NCBI RefSeq assembly: GCF_000149955.1
Contig: NC_030988.1
Span: forward strand, 144,189 to 185,880
Source of the DNA: Fusarium oxysporum f. sp. lycopersici 4287
Taxonomy: Eukaryota; Ascomycota; Sordariomycetes; Hypocreales; Nectriaceae
Direction of reading: 5' to 3'
DNA length: 41,692 nt
Shown: piece by piece, positions 10,538-20,175 of the stretch
Numbering within the stretch: the stretch's first letter is position 1
How the letters are laid out: each line of letters begins with the position of its first letter
Made by a program: the position numbers and the translations under genes
Notes under the pieces: generated by a model
What the model saw: only the letters and a program-made list of their open reading frames with translations
Database searches by the model: none
Told to the model about the DNA's origin: nothing

Positions 10538-12193
10538 ATGCCGCAGTCCTCAAATGAAGCTAGAATCCTTCTTGCCCTTCAGGCCCTTCAAAATGACCCA
10601 AAATTAAGTCTGCGACGGGCTGCAACTATCTATCAGGTCCCCTTTGAGACCTTACGTCGCCGCCACCATGGCATTCAATCGCGAAGCAATACTATCCCAA
10701 AGTCGCGGAGACTATCTGATCTAGAAGAGCAGATAATAATTCAATTTATCCTTGACCTAGATTCGCGAGGATTTCCCTCGCGACTGCGTTTTGTGGAAGA
10801 ATTAGCTAATTCTCTACTTGCTGATCGCGATGCATTACCTGTTGGCAAGCGCTGGGCTCATAACTTCGTCAAGCGACAACCAGAGCTAAAGACACGCTTC
10901 TTTCGCAAATATGACTATCAGAGAGCTAAATGCGAAGATCCTACGATTATTCGTAACTGGTTTAGGCTCGTGGCGAATACAGTCGCGAAATACGGTATCC
11001 GATCAGATGATATATGGAATTTCGATGAGACCGGCTTTATGATGGGCATTATACAGTCCGGAATGGTCGTCACAGGCTCTGAAAGGGAAGGGAGGCCAAA
11101 ATCAGTACAGCCTGGAAACCGTGAATGGATTACTGCGATCCAAGCGATTAATGCAGAAGGTCAATTGATCCCGCCGTTTCTTATTGGTACCGGCCAATAT
11201 CACCTTGCCAATTGGTACCGAGAATGCGATCTTCCCGGCGATTGGGTTATTGCAACGAGCCAAAATGGATGGACAAATAACGAGCTAGGTCTTGAGTGGC
11301 TAAAGCACTTTGATCGATCTACAACTAACCGATCAACTGGTCCCTATCGTCTTCTGATCCTTGATGGTCATGAAAGCCACCACTCCGCCAATTTCGAGAG
11401 ATATTGTGAGGAGAATAAGATTATTACGCTCTGTATGCCGGCTCATGCATCTCACCTACTCCAGCCTCTTGATGTTGGGTGCTTTGCTGTGTTAAAACAG
11501 GCTTATGGTCGAGAAATAGAGTATCTGATTAGATGCTCTATAACTCATATTTCGAAGACCGAGTTCTTTAACGCATTTCACGCCGCTTTCAAAGCTACTT
11601 TCACTGAACGCAATATCCGGGGAGGTTTTAAAGGGGCCGGACTTGCTCCTTTTAACCCGGAATATGTGATCTCGAAGCTTGATGTGCAGCTACGGACTCC
11701 AACGCCTCCCGAGGAGGCAGCTGAACCTTCTGCCCCTTGGACTTCAAAGACCCCAACAACAGCAATTGAGGCTCAATCTCAGTCTGAATACCTTGAAAGG
11801 CGAATTAGAAGGCATAAAAGCAGCTCTCCAGAGTCAATTATTGAAGCTTTAAAGTCTAGTACTAAAGCAACAAAGGCAGCTTTACATCAGCTAGCCTTAG
11901 TAGAGGCTAGGTTAAAGAATCTTGAAGAAGCAAATAGGATACTAAGCCGACGCCGGAGGGCTAAAAGGACTAGACTACAGAAAGAAGGGACTATGACTGT
12001 AGAGGAGGCATCGCAAGTAATTGATCAGATAGACGTTGATACGCAGGTAGTGGCCGAATCATCGAGGAGTGGTGGGCGAAGGAGGTCGGTTGGACCGGGT
12101 GTTCGGCGTTGTGGTATATGCGGCGAGACCGGGCATAATGCAAGGACCTGTAAGGTAGATATTCCAGCCTCTGGTGATGAGTATAGTGAGTAG
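10538..12193 (+). CDS. Fot/pogo-family transposase (551 aa)
   Basis: The protein catalyses cut-and-paste transposition of its own element. Residues 6-50 resemble a Psq-type helix-turn-helix and 60-125 a CENP-B/Tc5-type helix-turn-helix. The DDE_1 catalytic core has D163 (WNFDETGF), D276 (LILDGHES) and D312 (QPLDVG), with 35 residues between the last two. A basic stretch (SRRRRAKRTR) is a likely nuclear signal. Residues 525-538 form a CCHC zinc knuckle (CGICGETGHNARTC), an additional nucleic-acid-binding module at the C-terminus. The start ATG lies 98 bp inside the element and the stop 106 bp before its right end. All key residues are present. Confidence 0.95.
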   Translation: MPQSSNEARILLALQALQNDPKLSLRRAATIYQVPFETLRRRHHGIQSRSNTIPKSRRLSDLEEQIIIQFILDLDSRGFPSRLRFVEELANSLLADRDALPVGKRWAHNFVKRQPELKTRFFRKYDYQRAKCEDPTIIRNWFRLVANTVAKYGIRSDDIWNFDETGFMMGIIQSGMVVTGSEREGRPKSVQPGNREWITAIQAINAEGQLIPPFLIGTGQYHLANWYRECDLPGDWVIATSQNGWTNNELGLEWLKHFDRSTTNRSTGPYRLLILDGHESHHSANFERYCEENKIITLCMPAHASHLLQPLDVGCFAVLKQAYGREIEYLIRCSITHISKTEFFNAFHAAFKATFTERNIRGGFKGAGLAPFNPEYVISKLDVQLRTPTPPEEAAEPSAPWTSKTPTTAIEAQSQSEYLERRIRRHKSSSPESIIEALKSSTKATKAALHQLALVEARLKNLEEANRILSRRRRAKRTRLQKEGTMTVEEASQVIDQIDVDTQVVAESSRSGGRRRSVGPGVRRCGICGETGHNARTCKVDIPASGDEYSE

Positions 12194-12251
12194 TTTTAAT
12201 TGATCAGATGGTCTGTTGTGGTTTTATTTAAGTATGAAGCCTAAAGGTTAA

Positions 12252-12299
12252 GATTTTTGACTCACTCACTTGGATGACCCACTCACTTATCAAACACGT
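12252..12299 (-). repeat. Right terminal inverted repeat, Fot copy 1
   Basis: Perfect 48-bp inverted copy of 10440-10487, followed by the TA target duplication at 12300-12301. Confidence 0.95.
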
Positions 12300-12301
12300 T
12301 A

Positions 12302-14178
12302 TTATATTAACAGTAATTTACAATATTTATTTTTAACCTATTGCTTAAGTTAAGTAATATTATATCATAGGATTAATTTATACTATAATGTATTTATATT
12401 TATTTTCTATAAATTTAACTTAGATTCTCTCTTTAATGCCTTTTCTTACTTAAATAAATAGTAATTTTACTTATAGTAAAAAGGAAACTAAACTTAAGAC
12501 TTTCTATAAAAGTTATGTTTTAAAAAAGAAAAGTATCGTTAATAGTAAAGTTTATATTGAAGACTGTTATGAGTACGAGAGACAGGATAACAATGAGGCT
12601 GTTCTGCATACCTACTACTCACACAATAGCCCAAAACAACCTCTCAGCTTAGTAGCTAGTCATCATGGAAGATGCTGAGTAAAAGCTTATATTAGGGGAA
12701 AGAGAAAGTCATGTTCTCACTCGTCACCTGTGTTCGCAGCCTAAAGCTTAACCTTATAGGCAGCAGTCAACTACATAGCTGATCATGTCTGACGCATGTA
12801 AGAAAGCTCTAAATACTTTATCCAGGAGAAGAAAAGGCGTCAAGACAGTCACTTTTAAGTACCAGCCTAGCTAAGAGTCTCTCTCTTACGCACCTGATCA
12901 TCACCTAATTCCCTGTGAGCCAGCCCCTTACTCCTTCGCCGTTCAACCTATCAAGGCATGAAAAGTCGACCTTTATTTGATCCGAATCACAAAATTAGTG
13001 CGTAATTGCATTCGTAAACAAGTCCAGTTCTTAGAATGAAAGTTGGATTCCCAGCTTGTACAGTTTCAATTCAATGTCAGATACCCACGTAACAACAAAT
13101 ATCGGGGCGGCCGAGGTTGTACAGTTAAGTTAACACAATAATTGTCATATTCTACCTTCTTTAGCCATTCTTTCCTGTAAGTTTTATCGTAGTATATCAT
13201 TTTGGTTCCTCAGATGGTAGTCTCAGTATGCCACCTGCTGTCATCTGATGAGGTGCTACTACAGCGCCACTTGTTTAATTAGGGCCATATCGTTTACTAG
13301 TGCCTACGCCACTTCCGGCCAAACTCACGCACACTACACTGACACATACGTATCCAATTTCGGCTCGGCTTTCTTCCTAAATCTATAATTGTACCTCGCA
13401 TTAAACAGGAGATGGCACACCAGCGACCCATCGTGCACGACTAGGGATTTACTGAGAATAGTTTGCAGTAGCTGAGGCAACTGATGGCCATGGACTTCAT
13501 TCAAGGGGACGACTTCACCACTTCTCTGCCATAGCCCACTGAGAAAAAAGAATGTGCTAGCATTCTAGATTCAAGTATTGACAACGGAAAGCTTGGCACC
13601 ACCACGACCTCTGGCAAGTAGGCTGTCGTTGGGAGACTCCTGATGTACGATGTGAATAAGCTCTTGACGCATAGCTGTACAGAATTAATTAGAACTGATA
13701 GTTCTATTTCTTGTGGACCTTCATCTTTGTAGAGTCAATGACGAAGATATCACTCCGATCTTTCTTTAATCTTATTGTAACCAAAGCTAGCACTGAACTA
13801 CAGATATCACTCACAGCAGAGTTGACATTGTCAACCGAAGTTAAGAACTAATGGAAATGGAGACGATGCGTACGCCGAAGAGAGCAAATAGCGTGACTTG
13901 AGCAAAATTCTGTTTTAGCTGTATTGATATAAACCTGCTATATTATGTCTTTGCGAGTAACTTGTTTGATTTCCTGCCAACCTCCCTCAAGGTATCATGA
14001 TTAGACTCTTAGTGACACGACCTGAATCTAGTTTATGCCGCAATTAGTGGAGCTTGTTAGCCGAGCAGTGGCATTATCTGTATGCCACGCGACCGGTCCT
14101 GTTGGAAGTGCCTGGAAAGAAGCAGTGCGCTTGCTGTTTGATCTTTATCGTTAACCCCTTTCGTGGTTGGTCTGACGC
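12302..14178. other. Spacer between the two Fot elements
   Basis: AT-rich near 12300-12550, then mixed composition. No supportable gene, RNA or repeat was seen except the small candidate gene at its right end. Confidence 0.45.
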
Positions 14179-14367
14179 TCATGTCTGAGCCTGACTGTCT
14201 ATCAAAAAACACTTCATAAACTGATATATATTTTTCGACTCCATGCATTCGTCTTTGCTTCTAATGTCTAGGCGAACTCCTCGTGGGTCTCGGTCATGCG
14301 GACTAATCGGTAAGGCCGTAGCGCCGTGAGAGAGGAGAAAGCCCCACAATAGAATGGTGAAGTTCAT
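14179..14367 (-). CDS. Possible small secreted protein (62 aa)
   Basis: The first ATG of the frame is at 14367-14365. The product begins MNFTILLWGFLLSHGATA, a convincing signal peptide, followed by a short hydrophilic mature part with two cysteines (DECMESK and FMKCFL). A TATATAAC motif lies about 55 bp upstream of the start on the same strand. The protein is very short and ends without further features, so it could be the first exon of a longer gene or a truncated relic. No family is recognised. It could be a secreted effector-like peptide, but that is only inference from size and signal. Confidence 0.35.
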   Translation of the reverse strand: MNFTILLWGFLLSHGATALPISPHDRDPRGVRLDIRSKDECMESKNIYQFMKCFLIDSQAQT

Positions 14368-14646
14368 GGTAGGAAGATGTACCTGTTCGAGCAAGCAGAT
14401 GCGCAAGCAGGTTCAGGACGTTATATAGTATGGATTTTACTGAGTGTGCAGGTTTACGGAGTAGTCAGTTCCGAATTTGTCAGTATCTCAAAGTGGCGCG
14501 GCCTAGAAATACTAAAACCCAAAACTAGCAAAAGATAGAGTAGTATACGTTAGAGTCTATTGGTCCCAAATAGCAGAAGTTGACCTATTAAAATAGACCA
14601 TTATGACCTTTTATAATAATTGAAAGATACTGACACAAAATGCTTA

Positions 14647-14694
14647 ACGTGTATGATAAGCGAGTGTCACAGATAAGCGAGTGTCACAAAAATC
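14647..14694 (+). repeat. Terminal inverted repeat (left end), Fot copy 2
   Basis: 48 bp beginning ACGTGTAT, then a perfect tandem pair of the 17-bp unit GATAAGCGAGTGTCACA, then AAAATC. The other end differs at one base near the inner edge. Confidence 0.95.
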
Positions 14695-14752
14695 TCAACC
14701 TCTTGACTTTAAATCGCTTTAAAACCACCATAAACCATCTAATCAATTAAAA

Positions 14753-16408
14753 CTACTCGCTATACTCTTCTCCTGGGGTCTCAATCACTACCCGACAGGT
14801 CCTTGCATTATGCCCGGCCTTGCCGCATACACCGCAACGCCGACCACCCGGGCGCTCCGACCTTCCTCGAGCACCATTTCTAGATGATTCGGCCACTACC
14901 TGCGCATCAACATCCATCTGATCAACTACTTGCGATGCTTCCTGTACTGTCATCGCCCCTCCTTTCTGTAGTCTAGTCCTTTTTGCCCTTCGGCGCCGGC
15001 TTAGTATCTTATTTGCTTGTTCAAGATCCTTTAACCTAGCCTCTACTAAGGCTAGCCGATGTAGAGCTGCCTTTGTTGCTTTAGTACTAGACTTTAAAGC
15101 TTCAATTATTGACTCTGGGGAGCTGCTTTTATGACTTCTGATTCGCCTTTCGAGGTATTCAGATTGAGATTGAGCCTCAGTTGCTGTCTTTGGGGTCTTT
15201 GAAACCCATGGGGTCGAAGGGTTAGCAGCCTCCCCGGGAGGCGTTGGAGTCCGTAGCTGCACATCAAGCTTTGAGATTACATTTTCCGGGTTAAGAGGAG
15301 CAAGACCAGCTCCTCTAAAACCTCCCCGGATATTGCTTTCAGTAAAAGTATCTTTAAATGCAGCATAAAAGGCAGAAAAGAACTCGGTCTTAGAAATATG
15401 GGTTATAGAGCATCTAATCAGATGCTCTATTTCTCGACCATAAGCCTGTTTTAGCGGCCCAAAGCACCCAACATCAAGGGGTTGGAGTAGGTGAGATGCA
15501 TGAGCAGGCATACAGAGCGTGATAATCTTGTTCTCCTGGCAATATCTCTCGAAATCGGCCGAGTGGTGGCTTTCGTGACCATCAAGGATCAGAAGACGAT
15601 ACCGAGCATTTAACCGTTTAGTTGTAGATCGATCAAAGTGCTTTAGCCACTCGAGACCCAGCTCGTTATTTGTCCATCCATTTTGGCTCGTTGCAATAAC
15701 CCAATCGCCTGGGAGGTCGCATTCTCGGTACCAATTCGCAAGGTGATATTGGCCTGCACCAATGATAAACGGCGCGATCGATTGGCCTTCTGCGTTAATC
15801 GCCTGGATCACAGTAATCCATTCCCGGTTTCCAGGCTGCACTGATTTTGGTCTTGCTTGCCTTTCTGAACCGGTGACAACCATTCCGGCCATAATAACGC
15901 CCATCATAAAGCCAGTCTCATCAAAGTTCCAGATATCATCTGATCGGATACCATACTTCGCGATTGTGTTCTGTACAAGCCTGAACCAGCCACGAATAAT
16001 AGTCGGATCTTCGCATTTAGCTCTTTGATAGTCATATTTGCGAAATAAACGCGTCTTTAGCTCTGGTTGTCGCTTTATGAAGTTATGAGCCCAGCGCTTG
16101 CCAACAGGTGACGCGTCGCGGTCTATAAGCAGAGAATTGGCCATTTCTTCCACAAAACGCAATCGCGAGGGAAATCCTCGCGAATCTAGGTCAAGGACGA
16201 ATTGAACTATTATCTGTTCCTCTAGATCAGATAGTTTCCGTGAGTTTGGGATGGAATCGCGTCGTGAATGAATGCCATGTTGACGACGATGTAAGGTACG
16301 GTAATGGACTTTATAGATAGTTGCAGCGCGTCGGATACTTAATTTGGGGTCATTTTGAAGGGCCTGAAGGGCAAGAAGAATTCTAGCTTCATCTGAGGGT
16401 TGTGACAT
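14753..16408 (-). CDS. Fot/pogo-family transposase (551 aa)
   Basis: Same length and architecture as the copy 1 transposase: Psq-like and CENP-B-like helix-turn-helix regions, a DDE core with D163, D276 and D312 in identical contexts, an RRRRAKRTR basic signal and a C-terminal CCHC knuckle (CGVCGKAGHNARTC). Hand comparison gives about 85 differences in 551 residues. Differences cluster in residues 33-58 (12 of 26), part of the first DNA-binding region, while the catalytic core is strongly conserved. The coding frame shows no disruption. It is likely functional and specific for its own terminal repeats, the latter being inference. Confidence 0.95.
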   Translation of the reverse strand: MSQPSDEARILLALQALQNDPKLSIRRAATIYKVHYRTLHRRQHGIHSRRDSIPNSRKLSDLEEQIIVQFVLDLDSRGFPSRLRFVEEMANSLLIDRDASPVGKRWAHNFIKRQPELKTRLFRKYDYQRAKCEDPTIIRGWFRLVQNTIAKYGIRSDDIWNFDETGFMMGVIMAGMVVTGSERQARPKSVQPGNREWITVIQAINAEGQSIAPFIIGAGQYHLANWYRECDLPGDWVIATSQNGWTNNELGLEWLKHFDRSTTKRLNARYRLLILDGHESHHSADFERYCQENKIITLCMPAHASHLLQPLDVGCFGPLKQAYGREIEHLIRCSITHISKTEFFSAFYAAFKDTFTESNIRGGFRGAGLAPLNPENVISKLDVQLRTPTPPGEAANPSTPWVSKTPKTATEAQSQSEYLERRIRSHKSSSPESIIEALKSSTKATKAALHRLALVEARLKDLEQANKILSRRRRAKRTRLQKGGAMTVQEASQVVDQMDVDAQVVAESSRNGARGRSERPGGRRCGVCGKAGHNARTCRVVIETPGEEYSE

Positions 16409-16458
16409 ATTTGGTGGTTGAGAAGTATCTGATCAAATGGACATGTTGTAAATTGAGG

Positions 16459-16506
16459 GATCTTTGTGACACTCGCTTATCTGTGACACTCGCTTATCAT
16501 ACACGT
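16459..16506 (-). repeat. Terminal inverted repeat (right end), Fot copy 2
   Basis: Inverted copy of 14647-14694 with one mismatch (AAGATC against AAAATC at the inner edge). It carries both 17-bp units and is followed by TA. Confidence 0.95.
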
Positions 16507-16508
16507 TA

Positions 16509-18858
16509 TATATTAGAATAGTAAGTTAATTAAGGCTTATAATTACTATCGCTATAGCTAAGTATATATAGCTGTATAGCTATATTGTTATTTTTTGTCT
16601 TAAAACTAGACACTGCCTGTTTCGTAAAGTTAAGATTCCTTTGTATTATTAAATTGAAAGTCTTTAACGTATTACCTATTACTATATAGCGACAAGTAAC
16701 TGCTAATAGCTAACACATCAACGAAATGCGTTTCTATCAACCTACTGTTAGACATTGCCTGTATTCGGTTCATTGATGTGAATTGGTGTATTCATGTTGT
16801 GTTCTGTTGAAATCTACCCCTTAGAGGTTTTACCATTTCGGCTGTAATCTCAAAGTAGCCCTGCTTGCACATGAGGCCCCAGCACCTGTTCAACACCTAC
16901 TATCCAGTTGGGCGCATTTCCTAAACGCCCTCACAGCTCACAGCTCACACTATATCTTCAGCCTCGACGCAATAAAGGCCTAAGTTACAACACAGATGCC
17001 GAGGATATGGCCCACGTCCTTGCCAAGTTACACAACTTTGATGTCGTTTACATCGCACGGATGGACCAGAAATTCCTCAAAGCAGGCCACGCGTTTGCCT
17101 TTGCTACATTAATAGTATCCTATTCCCGAGTGGTAGAGGGCATGCCTAATAAAGTACCTCTGCCAATATATCAGATAGAACCTCAGAAATGTGAAGGTCC
17201 TTGGGTCTCTAAGCAATTACCCACAGGATTCTAAATTGGATACAATTGCCTCTAGGAGACAGAAGGGGTGAATTACTATCTGACGTGTCTATATAAAAGC
17301 GTTCCTAAGATAATGTGCGAGGCCAGCATGAAAAAGCAATTGCTCAAGGCCGGTGAAGTTTTCATCGAGGAGGCCCTCTACCAACGATATGTAATATAAG
17401 GCAATTAAAGACTCAAAGCCATAGTATCAAGATCAGTAGCAAAACGTTATATTAGTGGTTTCCTAATACCAAGCTCAGTATCGATTCGTAGTACGAACGC
17501 GTAACAAACCTATCACGTGGCGGTTATTGCTATGATACATGTTTCCTAAAGGAAACTTCTTTCAAGATGACGCGTGCGATATTGTCGCTTGTCCAGGCCC
17601 CGGCTTATTCAAGAAAGAGCTAAAGGTTGACTGGGTGACGAAGGAGTTGAATTATTAGTGTTAAATCACCTCGAGTATCCCGAGCAATTCCAACCAGTAG
17701 AAGGCCTTTGCCTTTAAATGAAGCTTTCTGAGCCTCAATCAACCGAATTTAGTACGGCTTTGATTGACCATACCTTGTTGTCCTAGCTGATCTTATATCC
17801 TATAATATACATTTGTTAGTAAGGTATGTTGAGAGTTGAAAATAATATCTTAATTGCACTGGGCTTAAAATCTCGCATTCAATTAAAATCGTGTCTGCCT
17901 TTGAAAGAAAGCGTAAGGTTGTTTTGAGAAGTTGCTGTCCTAAACCACCTCGGCACGGGTAGGTAATTGTTTTCATTAGAATGCCAGACGACGAAGTACT
18001 TGAGTGCCTGGGTTAGTACTGGGGCTGTATCTGTCCTTCATACGTTACCTATTTGATCATTTCCTGTCTCTCTTCACCCTTTCGATTAGCATATCTCCCC
18101 TTTCATCTAATTTATTCTTATTGCACTGCGTCCGGAAACCCTGTCCAATATTCTTGCTTGTTAAACAAGGTGATCATATTCATTACTGAGGATTACCCGG
18201 TCCTTACACTTTGATAAATGGCGGTGAGCCTTGCATTATATAGCAAAAGTAAAAAGAAATCCCCCTTGTATCCATTCTTCCCAATATTTCCGGCTGTGGT
18301 AACAATCCCCGTCTTCTGGGCGGCCGAAAGATCGCACTGGTATCCCCCGTATAAAGCACGATGCGGTACCTCTAAATCTCATTGCACGCCCTCCTTGTCG
18401 TCCAGGGCCCGCTATTGCGCCTTGCCATTTGCTGATTCCAAACCCTTAGAGATCATTGCTTTGCAAGCGCGGCGAACGGCTTCTTCTTTGAGCAGAGCCA
18501 TTATCGCATACGCTGTATCACAAAAGTCAGCTTGGTCTTGCAAACCGTTCAATGCGACTTCTTCTGTCAAGCTGTAATCACATCCATGGCCAATATGCAA
18601 CCGTTAGGATTCGGTACATAGTAGCGCTCGAAGGCTATGTAAAGGGTTCACGATCCACTTCATATCACGGATTGTGAGATAGTATGCAGTGAACCTACAT
18701 GAATGCCAATTTTATTCTTGTTCTGAATGGATACGCAGACAAGCAGTATCAATCGTCATAAGATAACAAATAATTCGTAATCTTATTACATCAGAGATAC
18801 ACGGAAAGATACTATTTACAACAAGTATTCCAAACAAATCAAACCCTGCCTGCTAAAA
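16509..18858. other. Spacer with possible decayed coding fragments
   Basis: No intact gene. A plus frame at 16908-17234 (108 codons) and short protein-like pieces near 17330-17395 and 17540-17655 suggest an old gene, but no motif is recognised. On the minus strand, 18412-18600 reads LQDQADFCDTAYAIMALLKE without an ATG, and FERYYVPNPNGCILAMD occurs just upstream in another frame. This looks like a frameshifted relic, with low certainty. Confidence 0.3.
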
Positions 18859-19039
18859 TTATAAATGGATCCGGTATGACGTATGTCGTTCAGCCGCTAT
18901 CGCTCTGCAAATATCCTCACATGTAGCAGGTAACGCAACGTGACCTGCGACATCGTAATATATGTACCCATTGTAGTCCAAAGATAAATTTTGGTCATTG
19001 GTATAAGTGGGCGTACTGTCAGGGCCGGGTTGCTGTTAG
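18859..19039 (-). other. Protein-like open frame downstream of the BRCT-WGR gene, possible 3' exon
   Basis: On the minus strand, after a candidate intron end (CTAACAG or CCTGACAG), a frame reads TYTNDQNLSLDYNGYIYYD, then GHVALPATCEDICRAIAAER, to a stop at 18861-18859. The composition looks coding. It could be an alternative last exon of the upstream gene or a piece of a lost gene. No splice joining it in frame to the WGR exon was found, because stops intervene. Confidence 0.25.
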
Positions 19040-19113
19040 CATAGATGTGGAGTCGATGCGCAGATTTCAGTTGCATGAATAGAGAACTCACCATATTTAG
19101 ACTGTTAAGACCT

Positions 19114-20175
19114 TTATGAATGATCTGTCGTATCGTTATCGCCGCCAGAATGATGGACATATTTGTATTTTTCAGGCACGGGGTGCGCAAAACGATTTTC
19201 CCAAGCGAGATCTGACTTTGACTCGAACTTTTTCTCAAATTCCTTGACAGCGTCTTCGAGACCTCCATTTCCCAGTACTTGATACGTAGGCGTCTTGCCA
19301 ACACCAGCCCACTCAGTCCTTGTCTTAAAGGTCGATGATTCAGGGTCCTTCCTAACTTGGATACGATAGTACCTGTCACGGTTGGTAACTGAGTTAGTCT
19401 GGGTCAAATATGCATCGTAGGTGAGACCAGAGTCATCGACCCAGACGTCATATTCGGTGAGCGGCTCAACCGAGGTCTTGGACTTAGCTTTGGTCTTGGG
19501 CTGGGCTGCGGCCTTGGGCTTAGAGGCCTTGGACTTAGCTGCGGCCTTGGGCTTGGGCTTAGCTGCAGTCGTGGGCTTAGCTGCGGCCTTGGGCTCGGAC
19601 TTAGGTGCGGTCTTCTTGGGCTTAGCTGCGGCCTTGGGCTTGGGCTTAGCTGCAGTCGTGGGCTTAGCTGCGGCCTTGGGCTCGGACTTAGGTGCGGTCT
19701 TCTTGGGCTCAGCTGCGGCCTTGGGCTTGGGCTTAGCTGCAGTCGTGGGCTTAGCTGGGGTCTTCTTTGGCTCAGATGGGGTCTGTGGCTCAGCTGGGGT
19801 CTTCTTGGGCGTAGCTGGGGGCTTGGGCTTGGCTACGCTATTAGGTTTTGCGATTTTGGTTTGAGACTGGGGCCAGGTGTAGTCATTTGCGTCCAGCTTT
19901 TTTTTTCCGGATCCGATGTCAATGAGCCATTCTGGCATCATAAGGATAAGATCTTCCCTCTTGGCGAGCGCCGATTGGACAGTCTTACTACGCATACTAA
20001 CATCAGTTACAACAATGTGAGTGGTAGTCTTGTTGACGGTTGCAACATATCTGCCGCCACATTGGTTAATAATACTCTTGAAGCTATCATGGGTATGGTT
20101 TTTGCCAAGTCTGCCACAAACGGTGATCACACAGCCGGTAAGAAGGTTCACGACTCGCTTGGTCCTGGGTGGCAT
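19114..20175 (-). CDS. BRCT-WGR domain protein (PARP-like, no catalytic domain)
   Basis: Single exon of 353 residues with ATG at 20175-20173. Residues 8-95 form a BRCT domain (VCGRLGKN at its start, the conserved Trp in PEWLID). Residues about 105-238 are a low-complexity K/A/P/T linker built of 29-residue repeats. Residues 240-340 form a WGR domain (DDSGLTYDAYLTQTN, then EWAGVGK in place of the usual WGRVG, then EFEKKFESKSDLAWENRF). BRCT-WGR is the N-terminal architecture of fungal PARPs, but here the protein ends after WGR with no regulatory or ADP-ribosyltransferase domain. It probably binds DNA breaks or PARP partners in the nucleus. Whether it modulates a full PARP elsewhere is inference. 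Confidence 0.8.
   Translation of the reverse strand: MPPRTKRVVNLLTGCVITVCGRLGKNHTHDSFKSIINQCGGRYVATVNKTTTHIVVTDVSMRSKTVQSALAKREDLILMMPEWLIDIGSGKKKLDANDYTWPQSQTKIAKPNSVAKPKPPATPKKTPAEPQTPSEPKKTPAKPTTAAKPKPKAAAEPKKTAPKSEPKAAAKPTTAAKPKPKAAAKPKKTAPKSEPKAAAKPTTAAKPKPKAAAKSKASKPKAAAQPKTKAKSKTSVEPLTEYDVWVDDSGLTYDAYLTQTNSVTNRDRYYRIQVRKDPESSTFKTRTEWAGVGKTPTYQVLGNGGLEDAVKEFEKKFESKSDLAWENRFAHPVPEKYKYVHHSGGDNDTTDHS
19534..19757. repeat. 87-bp tandem repeat (minisatellite) in the BRCT-WGR linker
   Basis: The motif beginning AGCTGCAGTCGTGGGCTTAG recurs at 19561, 19648 and 19735, a period of exactly 87 bp (29 codons), with partial units on both sides. Because the period is a multiple of three, copy number can change without a frameshift. 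Smaller 12-18 bp GGCTTAGCTGCGGCC words continue to about 19500 and 19830. Confidence 0.9.

Larger units (their letters stand above)
10440..12299 (+). mobile_element. Complete Fot/pogo-type transposon, copy 1 (1860 bp)
   Basis: The element is bounded by perfect 48-bp terminal inverted repeats (10440-10487 and 12252-12299) and flanked by TA at 10438-10439 and 12300-12301, the TA duplication of the Tc1/mariner/pogo superfamily. It carries one intact transposase gene on the plus strand. There are no stops or obvious C-to-T decay, so it is recent or still active. The target is AT-rich; joining the flanks gives a near-palindromic TTAATATA/TATATTAA site. Confidence 0.95.
14647..16506 (-). mobile_element. 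Complete Fot/pogo-type transposon, copy 2 (1860 bp)
   Basis: The element is bounded by 48-bp inverted repeats (14647-14694 and 16459-16506, one mismatch) and flanked by TA at 14645-14646 and 16507-16508. It has exactly the same length as copy 1 but lies in the opposite orientation. Its transposase frame is intact. It is a diverged sister of copy 1, not a recent duplicate of it. Confidence 0.95.

Noticed and set aside
19421..19864. Plus-strand 147-codon frame rich in A, L, G and V
   Set aside because: It is the antisense shadow of the K/A/P linker repeat in the BRCT-WGR gene; the minus frame has clear domains on both sides.
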